From NCBI RefSeq assembly GCF_001027285.1, contig NZ_CP011509.1:1930501-1994500 (forward strand): a DNA stretch of 64,000 bases. Direction: 5' to 3'. The stretch is from Archangium gephyra. GTDB lineage: Bacteria > Myxococcota > Myxococcia > Myxococcales > Myxococcaceae. Position 1 is the stretch's first letter. Each line of letters starts with the position of its first letter. Below, one piece after another: positions 28,465-39,300 of this stretch. Position numbers and translations under genes: made by a program. Below the pieces are notes generated by a model. It was not told where the DNA came from, did no database searches, and saw only the letters and a program-made list of their open reading frames with translations.

Positions 28465-28863
28465 TCACGCGGGGACGGTCTGGTCCTTGTCGCGGAAGGC
28501 GGTGAGGCGCTGGATGAGCTCGGCGCCCTGGACGCTCTTGGAGAGGTAGCCATCCGCGCCGGAAGCCCGCGCGAGCGAGCGCAGCCGGGCCTCGTCCGAC
28601 GCCGAGTAGAGGATGAACTTGGTGGTGCGGGGCGCATAGCGGCGGGCCAGGCTCACCACCTGGTCGCCCTTGAGCGCGGGGAAGTTCACGTCCAGCAGCA
28701 CCAGGTCCGGCTCCCCGTTGCGCACGAGGTTGGACACGCCCAGCGCGGAGTGGTGCGTCTGCACCTCGAAGTGAGGCGACAGGGTGCGGCGGACGAGCTC
28801 CAGCAGGTCCGGATCATCGTCCACCACGAGGACGCGGACCCTGGTGACAGCCACATCAGCCAT
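28465..28863 (-). CDS. Single-domain response regulator of the FIST/hybrid-kinase operon
   Basis: A 132-residue receiver without output domain. The acidic pocket VVDDD and phospho-acceptor Asp58 (LVLLDVN) are intact, with Ser in LYSASDE and Lys in YLSKSVQG. Its start overlaps the 3' end of the hybrid kinase gene by eight bases (28856-28863), so the two are translationally coupled and surely work together. Paralogous to the receiver at 24331 with a shared core. It probably receives phosphate from the hybrid kinase or one of its receivers. Confidence 0.93.
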   Translation of the reverse strand: MADVAVTRVRVLVVDDDPDLLELVRRTLSPHFEVQTHHSALGVSNLVRNGEPDLVLLDVNFPALKGDQVVSLARRYAPRTTKFILYSASDEARLRSLARASGADGYLSKSVQGAELIQRLTAFRDKDQTVPA

Positions 28864-31798
28864 GACTTCTCCCGAGATGCTTGCGAATGGTCTCGAGCAG
28901 CTGGTCGCGGTCGAGAGGCTTGGTCAGGTACCCGTTGCAGCCGGCGGCCGAGGCCTTCTCCTGGTACTCGCGCCCGGCGTGGGCGGTGACGGCGATGACG
29001 GGAATGGAGGCCACCGCGGGCAGCTGGCGCAGGCGGCGGGTGGCCTCCCAACCGTCCAGGCGTGGCAGGGACAGGTCCATGAGGATGAGGTCCGGGGTCT
29101 CCTTGGTGGCCCGCTCCACGCCCAGCTCGCCGTCCTCGGCCTCCAGCACCTCGAAGAGGCCGCCGAGGTAGCGCCGGACGATGTCGCGGTTCTGCGGATT
29201 GTCCTCGATGTAGAGGATGCGCGGCAGGCGGGCGGCGCGCTGGGCGCTGTGCTTGAGGAGCAATCCCTTGGCCTGGCCGATGACCTCCTCGAGGGCATGG
29301 CCGCCCTTCTGGACGAAGCCGGCGAAGCCGTCGCGCAGCACGGACTGCTCCTCGCGGGAGAGCGTCTTGCCGGTGAGCACCACCACCGGGACCTGGAGCT
29401 TCTCGGCGCGCAGGCGGCGCAGCACCTCGAAGCCATCCAGGTTGGGCATCATCAAGTCGAGCACCACCAGGGTGGGCGGGGAGACGCGGGCCTTGAGCAG
29501 GGCGTCCTCGCCGTTGTGGGCCTCGTTGGTGGAGAAGCCCGCGCGGCGCAGCGAGCGGCTGACGAGCTCGCGCGTGGAGGCGTCGTCGTCCACCACCAGC
29601 ACCTCGCCCGCGCTGGTGGCCCCGCCGATGTTGCGGCTCACCACGTCCACCAGGTGCTCGGGCTCCACGGGCTTGATGAGGTACTCGCACGCGCCCAGGG
29701 AGAAGCCGCGCGCGCGCTGCTCCTCCACGGAGATGATGATGACGGGGATGCGCGCCAGGTCCGGCTCGCTCTTGAGGGTGGACAGCACGCTCCAGCCGTC
29801 CAGGCGCGGCAGGTAGATGTCCAGCACGATGGCGTGCGGGCGGAGGTCCCGCGCCTTCTTGAGCGCCTCCAGCCCGTCCGACGCCGTCACCACGGTGAAG
29901 CCCGCGGGCCCCAGCTGTCCGGCCACCAGGTGCTGCACGAGTGGATCATCATCCACCACCAGCACGGTGCCGCCCTGCACCCGGGGCGCGAGCTCGCCCC
30001 CCACGTCCTGGGGCGCCACCGGCTTGTCCAGCTCACGCGAGGTGCCCAGCGCATCGCCCTCGAGGATGCCGGCCAGCCGCACCGTGAAGGTGGTGCCACG
30101 GCCCAGGGTGCTCTGCACCTCCACGCCGCCGCCGAGCACCTTGCTCAGCTCCTTGACGATGGCCAGCCCCAGCCCGGTGCCACCCACCTTGCGCGTGGTG
30201 GAGCCGTCCACCTGGCGGAACTTCTCGAAGATGAAGGGCAGCTGGTCCCCGGGGATGCCGATGCCCGTGTCCTCGACGATGAAGACGGCCTCGTTGCCCT
30301 CGGCCCGCGCGGTGATCGACACCTCGCCGGACTCGGTGAACTTGGCCGCGTTGGACAGCAGGTTGAGGAGAATCTGCCGCAGCTTCAGCGCGTCCGTGCG
30401 CACGTACGCCACGCGCTCGTCGATGTCCGTGCGCAGCTCGACGTCCTTGCCCTTGAGGTACTCCTTCACCGTGGCCGTGCACTCCTCGGCCAGCTCCTGC
30501 ATGTCCACCCGCTCCACCACGACTTCCACCCGGCCCGCTTCGATCTTCGACAGGTCGAGGATGTCGTTGATGAGCGCCAGCAGCGTCTGCGCGTTCTTCT
30601 TCACCACGCTGAGGTCGCGCCGGCCGTGCGGCGTGAGCCGGCTGCCCTCCTCGCGCATGAGCAGGTCGCAGTAGCCGATGATGCCGTTGAGCGGCGTGCG
30701 GATCTCATGGCTGAAGTTGGCCAGGAACTCGCTCTTGAGGCGGGCGGCGGCCTCGGCCTCGCGCGCGCGCTCCTCCTCGTTGCGCTTGGCGGACGTCAGC
30801 TCCGTGGCCAGCCGGTCCAGGTCCTCGTTCTGCTGACGGATGATCTCCATCTGCAGGGCGCGCTGCTGGTAGCTGGCCAGCGTGCGCGCGGACACGGCGC
30901 GGCTCTTCTTGAGCTCCTCCAGGTTCTCCGCCAGGCGCTTGTTGGACTCCTCCAGCTCGGCCTTGGACTTGCGCAGGTCCTCCTCGGCGGCCTTGCGCTC
31001 GGTGACGTCCTCGGTGATGCCCAGCACGTAGCGGGCCTCGCCCGAGTCATCCAGCAGCGGCAGCTTGCGCGTGGCGTAGATGCGGTCCACCCCGTTGGTG
31101 CGCGCCACCTCCTCGAAGGCCTTGAGCTTCTTGGTCTCGAGGATTTCCGTGTCGATGGCCACGAAGGAGTCGGCCTGCTCGTGGGGGAAGTAGTCGTGGT
31201 CCAGCTTGCCGAGCAGCCACTGCTTGGTGACGCCGAAGGCATCGGCGAACGTCTTGTTGACCACCTGGAGCCGGCGCTCCTCGGCGTCCTTCACGAAGAG
31301 GACGAAGGGGAGGCTGTCCACGATGCGCTCCAGCAGCCAGCGCGAGCGCTCCTGCTTCTTCTCGGCCTCCTGGTGCTGGCGGCGCTCGATGACGCGCTGG
31401 AGCTCGCGGCGGATGACGGGCACGAGCACGCCCATCCGCTCCGGGTCGATGAAGCTGCAGGCGCCGGCCTCGTCCATGGCGGCGCTCATCTCCGCGTCGT
31501 CCCACTTCGCGGCGAGGACGAGGAAGGAGAGCTGGGGCGCCTTCTGGCGCAGCAGGGGCGCGGTGTCGCGGAAGCCCAGCCCCGGCAGCTCCGAGCCGCA
31601 CACGGCCAGCTCCCAGGGCGAGTCCAGCGCCGCGGCCAACTCCTCGCGCGAGGACACGCGCCGCGCGGCCACCTTCAGCTCCGCGCGCCGCAGCCGCTCC
31701 AGGACGCGGGCACACTCCGCCTCACCGCCCACCAGGAGCAGCCGGGGCGTCTCATTTCCGGGCACCACCCCAGGCACCGCCGGAGCCGGAGCGCTCAT
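28856..31798 (-). CDS. Hybrid sensor histidine kinase with three receivers
   Basis: A 980-residue cytoplasmic hybrid kinase. Residues 15-130 form a degenerate receiver-like domain ([15 protein letters not shown], no phospho-Asp at the expected place). A PAS domain (about 155-270) and a coiled coil (270-355) follow. HisKA has His364 in [10 protein letters not shown], and HATPase_c has [16 protein letters not shown] and [10 protein letters not shown]. Three tandem receivers carry Asp in [19 protein letters not shown] and LILMDLSLP. Such proteins run multi-step phosphorelays. It starts 3 bases after the FIST gene and overlaps the lone receiver. A histidine phosphotransfer domain is missing and must be supplied elsewhere. 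Confidence 0.95.
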   Translation of the reverse strand: MSAPAPAVPGVVPGNETPRLLLVGGEAECARVLERLRRAELKVAARRVSSREELAAALDSPWELAVCGSELPGLGFRDTAPLLRQKAPQLSFLVLAAKWDDAEMSAAMDEAGACSFIDPERMGVLVPVIRRELQRVIERRQHQEAEKKQERSRWLLERIVDSLPFVLFVKDAEERRLQVVNKTFADAFGVTKQWLLGKLDHDYFPHEQADSFVAIDTEILETKKLKAFEEVARTNGVDRIYATRKLPLLDDSGEARYVLGITEDVTERKAAEEDLRKSKAELEESNKRLAENLEELKKSRAVSARTLASYQQRALQMEIIRQQNEDLDRLATELTSAKRNEEERAREAEAAARLKSEFLANFSHEIRTPLNGIIGYCDLLMREEGSRLTPHGRRDLSVVKKNAQTLLALINDILDLSKIEAGRVEVVVERVDMQELAEECTATVKEYLKGKDVELRTDIDERVAYVRTDALKLRQILLNLLSNAAKFTESGEVSITARAEGNEAVFIVEDTGIGIPGDQLPFIFEKFRQVDGSTTRKVGGTGLGLAIVKELSKVLGGGVEVQSTLGRGTTFTVRLAGILEGDALGTSRELDKPVAPQDVGGELAPRVQGGTVLVVDDDPLVQHLVAGQLGPAGFTVVTASDGLEALKKARDLRPHAIVLDIYLPRLDGWSVLSTLKSEPDLARIPVIIISVEEQRARGFSLGACEYLIKPVEPEHLVDVVSRNIGGATSAGEVLVVDDDASTRELVSRSLRRAGFSTNEAHNGEDALLKARVSPPTLVVLDLMMPNLDGFEVLRRLRAEKLQVPVVVLTGKTLSREEQSVLRDGFAGFVQKGGHALEEVIGQAKGLLLKHSAQRAARLPRILYIEDNPQNRDIVRRYLGGLFEVLEAEDGELGVERATKETPDLILMDLSLPRLDGWEATRRLRQLPAVASIPVIAVTAHAGREYQEKASAAGCNGYLTKPLDRDQLLETIRKHLGRSHG

Positions 31799-31801
31799 GT
31801 G

Positions 31802-32950
31802 TCAGTTTCCCCCGAACGCCAGGACCGTCAGCGTCGTGTTGATGTGGAACCCCGAGTAGATCTCGAAGTGCACATTCATTCCAGCCGCCGCCGGTGCGTG
31901 GCGCAAGGTCTCGGCCAACTGGGGGATGGTTCCGGTCGCGCCCGCGTACCACATGCGCCCACTGCAATGGAAAAGCAGGGTGGCCTGGGGGTTGGCGACG
32001 CGGCGGGGGAGCTCCTCCTGGAAGAAGGCGCGGGTGAGGCCGGCCATGTCCCCCATCTTCATCAGCTCCAGCTCGGTGCCCTCCTCCAGGAGGTTGGCGA
32101 AGAGGACGGAGCCGTCCGGCAGGGGCTTCCAGGGGGCGCGGATGAAGTACTCGCGGCCCACCTTGAGGGCGGTGGGGTGGACGGCGAAGCCCCGGGGCTT
32201 GCCAAACTCCAGCTCGTCCACCGGCACACCGAGCAGGTCGGCGTAGCGCTGGGCGGCCGGCTTGCCGTCGATCTCCAGGGCGCGGGTGGCGCTGTCGTCC
32301 ACGCGGGTGATGGTGAGGCGCTCGCCGGTGGGCAGGTACCAGTGCGAGCGCAGGGCGGCCCAGGGCGCGCTCGTCTTGAAGAGGGCCACCACCACGGCGT
32401 CGGTGGCCACCTCGCCGTCCACGTGGAGCAGGGCGGACTGCTTGGCCGGGTCCTGCTCGTGGTCGGCGGCGCCTCCGCCCACCAGCACCAGCGTCTGGTT
32501 CTTCTCGAGGATGCCGAGCAGCAGCTCCTCTTTCTTGTAACGGAAGCCGTCGTCGATGACGAGGCCCACGTACTGGCGCGGGTCGATGTCCGACTGGCGC
32601 ACGCCCAGCTCCTGCGCGGCGCGCTTGATGGCGGTGGCCCCGGCGCCCACGGCGTCCACGGACAGGCCGGTGCCCAGGCCCAGGCCCACCTCGAAGTCAC
32701 CGGAGAGGGCGCCCAGCACCACGCTGCCGGAGTGCATGCCCTGGTTGTCCAACTCGCCCGCGGTGGTGGCGCCCACCAGCCGCGTGCCCTTGGGCAGCCG
32801 CTCGCGCACCGCGCGGTTGAGGGCCAGTTGATCCCTCTCCCGCGAGGCGAACAGGGTGACGAGCCTGGGTGTGTCTCCTCCCTGCAATTGCCTGAGGAGG
32901 TCCTCCGCGGCGGCGACGGGCTCGGACTGCGTGGTACGGGCCGTCTGCAT
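31802..32950 (-). CDS. FIST domain sensory protein
   Basis: A 382-residue protein with FIST_N (about 20-215: LVTLFASRERD, LVGATTAGELD, GSVVLGAL) and FIST_C (about 225-370: RYADLLGV, HPTALKVG, EEELPRRVANPQATLLFHCSGR). FIST domains are predicted small-ligand sensors, possibly for amino acids, and usually sit next to signal transduction genes. Here the gene is 3 bases upstream of the hybrid kinase, so FIST probably supplies its input. ATG 32950 is used; GTG 32956 in frame is an alternative. It lies 47 bases downstream of the cytochrome gene in the same direction. Confidence 0.9.
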   Translation of the reverse strand: MQTARTTQSEPVAAAEDLLRQLQGGDTPRLVTLFASRERDQLALNRAVRERLPKGTRLVGATTAGELDNQGMHSGSVVLGALSGDFEVGLGLGTGLSVDAVGAGATAIKRAAQELGVRQSDIDPRQYVGLVIDDGFRYKKEELLLGILEKNQTLVLVGGGAADHEQDPAKQSALLHVDGEVATDAVVVALFKTSAPWAALRSHWYLPTGERLTITRVDDSATRALEIDGKPAAQRYADLLGVPVDELEFGKPRGFAVHPTALKVGREYFIRAPWKPLPDGSVLFANLLEEGTELELMKMGDMAGLTRAFFQEELPRRVANPQATLLFHCSGRMWYAGATGTIPQLAETLRHAPAAAGMNVHFEIYSGFHINTTLTVLAFGGN

Positions 32951-32997
32951 TTTCACTCGAGCCAAGGAGGACCTCCGGGAGGTGGGGGGCCGCGGCG

Positions 32998-34833
32998 TTA
33001 GAAGCCGCTCCCCGGGTGGGTGGTGTGGCAGGCGCCGGTGCACTGCTGGAAGGACTCGCGCCCTCCGCCGACGTACATGCTCTCGATGGGGCCGAACTTC
33101 TCCACGTGCGAGTCGGGGTAGCTCTTGTGGCACGAGAGGCAGGCGGCCTTGCTGGTGCGCTGCGTGCTCTCCTGCGTCAGGTGGCAGCTGGAGCACTGCT
33201 CCTTGGGCGCGTCGAAGCGGTCCGAGCGCGAGTGGATGAAGTGGGTGCGCACCACGATGGGGCCTTCCAGCTCGAAGCCCAGCGGGGCGTGGCAGGCGGC
33301 GCACGCGGCGCGGTTGTCGTTGCCGTGCAGCACCTGGGCGAACTCACCGCCCTGGTTGTGGCACGTCCTGCAGGAGCCCGTGGTGAGCGTCGCCTGGGTG
33401 CGCTCGGGGCTGCCCACCTGGATTTCCAGGGTGCGGCTGGCGGGGACGTCCTCGCCCAGGTAGACGCGGCGGCCCTTCACCGTCACCAGGTAGGTGCCGG
33501 GCTCGGCGTTCTCCGGCAGCTGGTACGTCCACGAGGTGCTCACCGGCGCGTCCCAGCCCTTCGTCTCCGGGAAGAAGGCCCCGCCGAAGAGCTTGTTGGC
33601 GGGCGGGAAGGTCTGGAACTGGGCGTAGACGCCGTCGCGCTCGAGCGTGCCGATGGACTGCACGTCGTCCGGGCCGAAGAAGGCGTCCAGGTCCACGATG
33701 CTGCGGATGGGCTGGATGCGCTGGGCGGGCCCGATGATCTGCGTCATCAGCATGCGCTCACGGTGCTTGCGGCGGTAGTACGTGGTGGTGGGGTCGATGA
33801 AGCTGAAGGCCCGGTAGTACTGGATGCCCGGCTCATTCTGCCCGAAAGTCACCTCGTTGTAGGAGGGCAGGCCGCCCTCGGCGTGCAGGCGCGTGCCGGC
33901 CCCGTCCCGCAGGGCCAGCTGGAAGGTGACGGCCGTGCCGGGCGCGTACGTGCCATCCGCGCGCGGCGGGGTGACGGCCTTCACGTCGATGGAGAAGCCA
34001 TACGCGTACGTGGGCGCGGCCACCTGCGTGACGGGAATGGTGTAGGCGGCGCCGGGGCGCAGCGACCAGCTCAGCCGCAGGGCGGTGGTGTCCGAGGGGA
34101 GGGTGAAGGGGATGGCGCCGGTGCGGGCGTTGCGCACCTCGACGAGCGCCTCCTCGGAGAAGTTGCGCGCGCCGGTGCAGTCCGTGGCCGTGCGGCAGTC
34201 ATACGTCCACTGGATGCCGCGCAGGCGGCGGATGAAGAAGTCGTCGTTGGACTTGCGCCGGTCGTCCTTGCCGATGTGCAGCGACACGGCCCGGCCCGTG
34301 GGCAGGCCCTCGGCGTCCACCGGCTGCACGTTGAAGACGCTCGGCTGCTCCATCCACTGGGCGTCGCGATAGAAGCGGCGGCGCGTGAAGGTACCGTCCG
34401 GGTTGGACAGGGGGATGGGCTCCTCGTCCACCAACTTCACGCCGTCCCACGGCAACTGCGCGAAGTCTCCCGCGCGCCGCAGGCCGTCCACGCCCTCGTC
34501 CTGGCTGGCCTTGAGCGAGGCGCGCAGGTCGATCTGATTGATGTAGAAGGTCTGCCCCGCCTTCACCTTCAGCGGGATGCCCACGCCGTCATCCACCTCG
34601 AGCGCCAGCCCCACCGCCGACTCCACGCTGGGGCGCATCTCCGCCGCTTCGGTGAGGGCCTGGGAGAGGCTGGGGGCGGGCGCCGCCGGGGGGGCCTGCT
34701 TCAGCGCGGCGAGCTCCTGCTCCGTGCAGCCTCCCGCGAGCAGGGCCAGGGCCATGAACCACCAGCCCTTCCCACGGCCCGGGCTGCGGACAGACGACTG
34801 CGACGGCACACAGAGTGCTCCCATTCCGCTCAT
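32998..34833 (-). CDS. OmcA/MtrC-like multiheme c-type cytochrome lipoprotein
   Basis: A 611-residue precursor. The lipobox LAGGC (about residue 36) implies a lipid anchor. Heme sites cluster in the last 120 residues: CRTCH, CAACH, CSSCH, CLSCH and a variant CTGACH (CxxxCH), so four or five hemes rather than the ten of Shewanella OmcA/MtrC. The N-terminal 450 residues are beta-rich domains, and the layout follows the OmcA/MtrC cytochrome family, which passes electrons to extracellular acceptors. No porin or periplasmic partner cytochrome is nearby. AGGAGGGG precedes ATG 34833. A candidate promoter lies at 34987-35016. It is the first gene of the block leading to FIST, hybrid kinase and receiver. 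Confidence 0.85.
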   Translation of the reverse strand: MSGMGALCVPSQSSVRSPGRGKGWWFMALALLAGGCTEQELAALKQAPPAAPAPSLSQALTEAAEMRPSVESAVGLALEVDDGVGIPLKVKAGQTFYINQIDLRASLKASQDEGVDGLRRAGDFAQLPWDGVKLVDEEPIPLSNPDGTFTRRRFYRDAQWMEQPSVFNVQPVDAEGLPTGRAVSLHIGKDDRRKSNDDFFIRRLRGIQWTYDCRTATDCTGARNFSEEALVEVRNARTGAIPFTLPSDTTALRLSWSLRPGAAYTIPVTQVAAPTYAYGFSIDVKAVTPPRADGTYAPGTAVTFQLALRDGAGTRLHAEGGLPSYNEVTFGQNEPGIQYYRAFSFIDPTTTYYRRKHRERMLMTQIIGPAQRIQPIRSIVDLDAFFGPDDVQSIGTLERDGVYAQFQTFPPANKLFGGAFFPETKGWDAPVSTSWTYQLPENAEPGTYLVTVKGRRVYLGEDVPASRTLEIQVGSPERTQATLTTGSCRTCHNQGGEFAQVLHGNDNRAACAACHAPLGFELEGPIVVRTHFIHSRSDRFDAPKEQCSSCHLTQESTQRTSKAACLSCHKSYPDSHVEKFGPIESMYVGGGRESFQQCTGACHTTHPGSGF

Positions 34834-34986
34834 GGCGGCCCCTCCTCTTTCCAGTTTGGGCATCGGGCGAAGCACACCCGGCCCTGGTTCTCGACACCGG
34901 CCTCCGCTCCCTACCTGACAGGTGGGGGCCGGTGCTTTCTCGGCGGCTCCCTGTCGGCCAGGGAACAACTCGATTTGAGCTACGAC

Positions 34987-35016
34987 AGAATAAAGTGATT
35001 CGACCTGGAATTTCAA
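34987..35016 (-). promoter_or_regulatory. Candidate sigma-70-like promoter for the cytochrome/FIST operon
   Basis: On the minus strand TTGAAA (35016-35011) and TATTCT (34992-34987) are separated by 18 bases, inside the AT-richest patch of the area (34980-35060). The rest of the 295-base gap up to the kinase at 35129 shows nothing recognisable. Confidence 0.4.
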
Positions 35017-35128
35017 CTTCTATGGGAATTATTCAGCTTCCCCTGAAGTCCTTTTTCGCAGTTTATGTGAGTTTGTGTGGGTGACGTGTGCGGTTGGGTG
35101 AGAGGACGCGTCGCGTCACCCGCGACCT

Positions 35129-36097
35129 TCAGGACGGGGAGTGGAGGCAGGGCAGCTCGATGGTGAAGGTGGCGCCGTGGCCCGGGCGGCTGGAGACGTG
35201 GATGGTGCCGCCGTGGGCCTCGACGAGCTGGTGGACGATGTAGAGGCCGAGTCCGGTGCCGGGCCGTCCGGTGGCGCCCAGACGCTCGAAGCGGCCGAAG
35301 AGGCGGCCCTGTGCATCCGGGGGCAGGCCCACGCCGTGGTCCTTCACGGCGAGCCGGACGCGGTGGCCCTCGGCGCGCACGTGGAGCTCGACGGGTTGGC
35401 CCTGGCCGAACTTGAGGGCGTTGCTGAGCAGGTTGGTGGCCACGCGGTCCAGGCGCTGGCGGTCCCACGTGCCGCGCACGGGGCCGGGCGCGTGCACCAC
35501 CAGGGCGCAGCCCGCGGCGGTGGCCTGGTCGGAGAAGCGCTCGGCCACCTCCCGGGCGAGGGCGGCCAGGTCCAGCTCCTCGAGCTCCAGGGGCAGCCGG
35601 CCCGCGGACAGGCGTGAGAGGTCCAGCAGATCATGCACCAGCAGGCCCATGCGGCGTGCCTCGCGCTCGACGAGGGCGAGCCCTTCCTGGGCGCGGGGAT
35701 TCTCGCGCGTATGGGCGCGCAGCCGCTGCAGGCGCAGCTGGAGCGCGAGCAGGGGATTGCCCAGGTCATGCGCGGCCACGCCCACCAGCTCGAGGGCCTG
35801 CCGCACCTCGGCGCGCAGGTGCTCGTTCTCCCGGGCCAGCGCCTCCAGGGGGGAGCCGGGCCCGGAGGTGTCCGGTTCCTCGGGGTGGAACGTCTGGCGC
35901 AACGTCCAGCCCAGGGCGCACCCCACGGCCAGCCCGACGAAGCCCGTGGCCATCACCAGCACACGCAGGCCGCCCGCCTCCTCGCCCCCGGCGGGCAGGG
36001 GCCCGGGTGCCAGGAGCAGGTAGCCCACGAGGAGCAGGGTGAAGGCGGACAGGTTCACGCCCGCGCGCAGCGCGGCCGTCGGATGACGCGACAGCAT
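35129..36097 (-). CDS. Membrane-associated sensor histidine kinase
   Basis: A 322-residue kinase. Two hydrophobic segments (about 14-30 and 44-64) anchor it with only a short Gly/Glu-rich loop between them, so it has no large extracellular sensor. HisKA has His110 in VAAHDLGNPLL, and HATPase_c has NLLSNALKF, DHGVGLP and GTGLGLYIVHQ. The sensing mechanism may lie in the membrane helices or in partners. GGGGGAGAGCC precedes ATG 36097. There is no adjacent regulator in the same direction; the cytochrome gene downstream has its own promoter region. Confidence 0.9.
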   Translation of the reverse strand: MLSRHPTAALRAGVNLSAFTLLLVGYLLLAPGPLPAGGEEAGGLRVLVMATGFVGLAVGCALGWTLRQTFHPEEPDTSGPGSPLEALARENEHLRAEVRQALELVGVAAHDLGNPLLALQLRLQRLRAHTRENPRAQEGLALVEREARRMGLLVHDLLDLSRLSAGRLPLELEELDLAALAREVAERFSDQATAAGCALVVHAPGPVRGTWDRQRLDRVATNLLSNALKFGQGQPVELHVRAEGHRVRLAVKDHGVGLPPDAQGRLFGRFERLGATGRPGTGLGLYIVHQLVEAHGGTIHVSSRPGHGATFTIELPCLHSPS

Positions 36098-36330
36098 GTG
36101 GCTCTCCCCCCAGCGGCCCTGGACTGCGGGCGCGCAGGTCGAGGCACCTTGCCTGGAGTGGGGGGGTGGAGGAATCGCCCCGGTGGGCAGGGAGCTGTCG
36201 AATGGATGACAGCGGCATCGGCCCGGGGTACGAGGCCGGTCCTGAATTCGAGGGGTTCGCGGGATGGCCGAGGGGGCGGGCCGGGGTTATGAGCGAATCC
36301 CCTTTCACTTTCGAGGGTCCGTTTCCGACC

Positions 36331-39300
36331 ATGTCCTTCGTACCTGGCAACAAGGTCCGCTATCTCCCCCAGCCCGAGTGGGGCGTGGGGCATCTGCTGG
36401 AGCTGCAGGATGAGGGCGCCAAGGCGCTCGTCCTCTTTCCCGCCCGGACGGGAGAGCCGGTGCTGGTGTCCACCAAGGGCGGCGCCCTGGTGCACCAGGC
36501 ACTGACGAAGGGCGATCCCGTGCAGACGGCCAAGGGCCGGCGCGCCACGGTGCTGGGTGAGGAGGAGGGCGGACGGGGCCTGCGCCGGTACGTCATCCGC
36601 TACACGGACACGGGCGAGGAGGACGAGATGCCCGAGTCCGAGGTGCACGCGCTCGCGCCGCGCTCGGACTTGCTCTCCACGCTGCGCGAGGGACGGGTGG
36701 GGGACTCGCGCGCCTTCATGCTGCGCAAGCAGGCGCTGGTGATGGATGACGAGCGGCGGTGTGACGCGCTGGGCGCGCTGCTGGCCAGCCGGGTGATGGT
36801 GAAGCCGCACCAGGTGGGCGTGGTGCAGCGCGTGCTGAGCGCGCGCCGGCCGCGCTTCGTGCTCGCCGACGAGGTGGGCCTCGGAAAGACGATTGAAGCG
36901 GGCATGGTGTTCAGCGCGCTGCGGCTGTCGGGCCTGGCCCGGCGCGTGCTGGTGGTGGCGCCGAGCCACCTGACGGTGCAGTGGCTGGTGGAGCTCTTCC
37001 ACAAGTTCAACCAGCTCTTCACGCTGATGGACTCGGAGCGCTACGCGCAGTCGCTCAAGGAGATGCCGGGGGTGTCGCCGTGGGCGCGCTTCCCGCTGGT
37101 GGTGACGAGCCTGGAGATGCTGGCGCGCGGCGAGGAGCACCGGCGGGCGGTGGCGGGCGAGGACGCCTTCTGGGACCTGGTCATCATCGACGAGGCGCAC
37201 CACCTCAAGGGCGAGAAGGCCTTCGAGGCGGCCGAGGCGCTGGCGGGCAACAGCTGGGGCCTGCTGCTGCTGACGGCCACGCCCATGCAGTTGGACCCGG
37301 CCGAGTACCACGGGCTGCTGACGCTCATCGACGCGTCCACGGCGCCCACGGTGGAGGGCTTCGAGCAGCGGCTGGCGCGGCAGGAGGAGCTGAGCGCGGC
37401 GGTGCGCGGGCTGCTGGAGGGCAAGGACGCGGCGGGGGCGGTGAAGGCCCTGGCGGCGCGCTTCCCGGACGACGCGAAGCTGAAGACGCTCAAGGAGCGC
37501 GACGCGCTGATGCAGCACCTGGCGGAGACGTACAGCCTGTCGGACCGGCTGGTGCGCAACCGGCGCGCGGTGGTGGGTGGCTTCTCCACGCGGCGCCTGC
37601 ACCGGCACCCGGTGAAGCTGTCGGCCGAGGAGCTGAAGACGCGGGACGCGGCGCTGGCGGCGCTGGCGGAGAGCAACCTGCGCGGCGCGCCGCTGGGCAA
37701 CCTGCTGCGCCGGCTGGAGTCGAGCCCCGCGGCGTTCGGCGAGGCCCTGCGCACGAACAAGGCGCTGGCGGGCGTGGCGGGGAGCCTGAAGCTGCCCACG
37801 CGCGACGCGAAGTTCGGCGCCTTCCTGGAGGTGCTGCGCGGCCGCATCTGGAGCGCGGAGCCCCACGCGAAGGTGCTCGTGTTCACGGAGAGCCGGGACA
37901 CGCTGGAGGCCCTGCGCGCGGAGCTGGGGCGCGAGGGCGTGGAGGCGCTCGCCTACCATGGAGATCTGCCCATGCTGGAGCGGGACCGGCAGGTGGCGCG
38001 CTTCCGGGACCCCGAGGGGCCCAAGGTGCTGCTGTGCACGGAGGTGGGCGGCGAGGGCCGCAACTTCCAGTTCGCGCACCACCTGGTGCACTACGACCTG
38101 CCGTGGAGCCCGTCCACGGTGGAGCAGCGCATTGGCCGCCTGGACCGCATCGGGCAGAACCACCCGGTGGAGATCCACGTGTTCGATCCGGCGGGGACGC
38201 TGGCCTCGGACGTGCTGATGCTGCTGGCGGACGCGGTGGGCGTGTTCGGCGAGACGGTGGGTGGCCTGGACGCGGTGCTGGAGGAGGTGGAGGAGCGGCT
38301 GACGGAGATGGCGCTGCTGCCGCGCGAGTCGCGGGTGGCGTACGCCTCGGAGCTGAAGGAGCGGGTGGAGAAGGCGCGGGCGCAGGTGAAGCGCGCGTAT
38401 GACCCGCTGCTGGACATCCGCTCGTTCGACCGGGACGCGGTGGCGCGGCTGGTGACGCGGGCGCAGGAGCGCATGGGCGTGGAGGCCGACGAGGAGGAGG
38501 AGCAGAGCCTCGAGGAGGGCCTGTGGAGCGTGGCGAGGGATCTGGATGAGAAGCTCGAGGAGTCGGTGACGGAGCTGGCGCGGCGGGTGGGGATTGGCGT
38601 GGACACCGACGAGCAGGTGGATGCGTTCCAGTGCGCGTTCCAGTTCGGCCACGCGCTGAAGGTGGAGGGCCTGCCGGGAATCGACATCAACGAGGACCGG
38701 ACGGTGCTGGGCACCTTCTGGCGGGACACGGCGGTGGAGGCGGAGGAGCTGGAGTACTTCGCGACGGGCCACTCGATCGTCGAGGCGCTGTTCGGCTTCC
38801 TGCGGGACGGGCCGTACGGGCGCAGCGGGGCGCGCTTCCTCGAGAAGCGGGGGCCGATGAAGGCCAAGGGCGTGGAACTGCTCTACCACGTGCAGATGCC
38901 GGAGCCGGAGGACACGTCGCCAGGAGCGCGGGTGCCGAGCCGGCAGATCGCCCGGTTCCTGGAGCGCACGCTGGTGCACGTGGCGGTGGTGGAGGGCCCG
39001 ACGGGCCCGAAGGCGGACACGACGGTGCTGGCGGCGCTGGAGGCCGAGGGCAAGGGGCTCAAGGGCGACGAGTGGCTGCGCCTCTTCCCGGGCTTCGGCA
39101 CGTTCGTGGAGCAGGGCATTCCGGTGGCGCAGAAGGCCGCCGAGGCGGAGATGGCGAAGCTGCAGACGCGGGCGCGCAAGGCCATCGAGGCCGAGCGCGA
39201 CGGAGCACTGGAGCGGATGAAGCTGTCGCTGACGCACCAGGGGCTCGAAGCGGAGGCCGTGGAGGCCCAGCTGTCCGCGGAGCGCACGCACTACGAGCGG

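Noticed and set aside
28784-33001. A 1405-codon open frame opposite the hybrid kinase and FIST genes
   Set aside because: No domain is recognisable, the composition is skewed to His/Gly/Gln/Arg, and it crosses several well-defined genes on the other strand.
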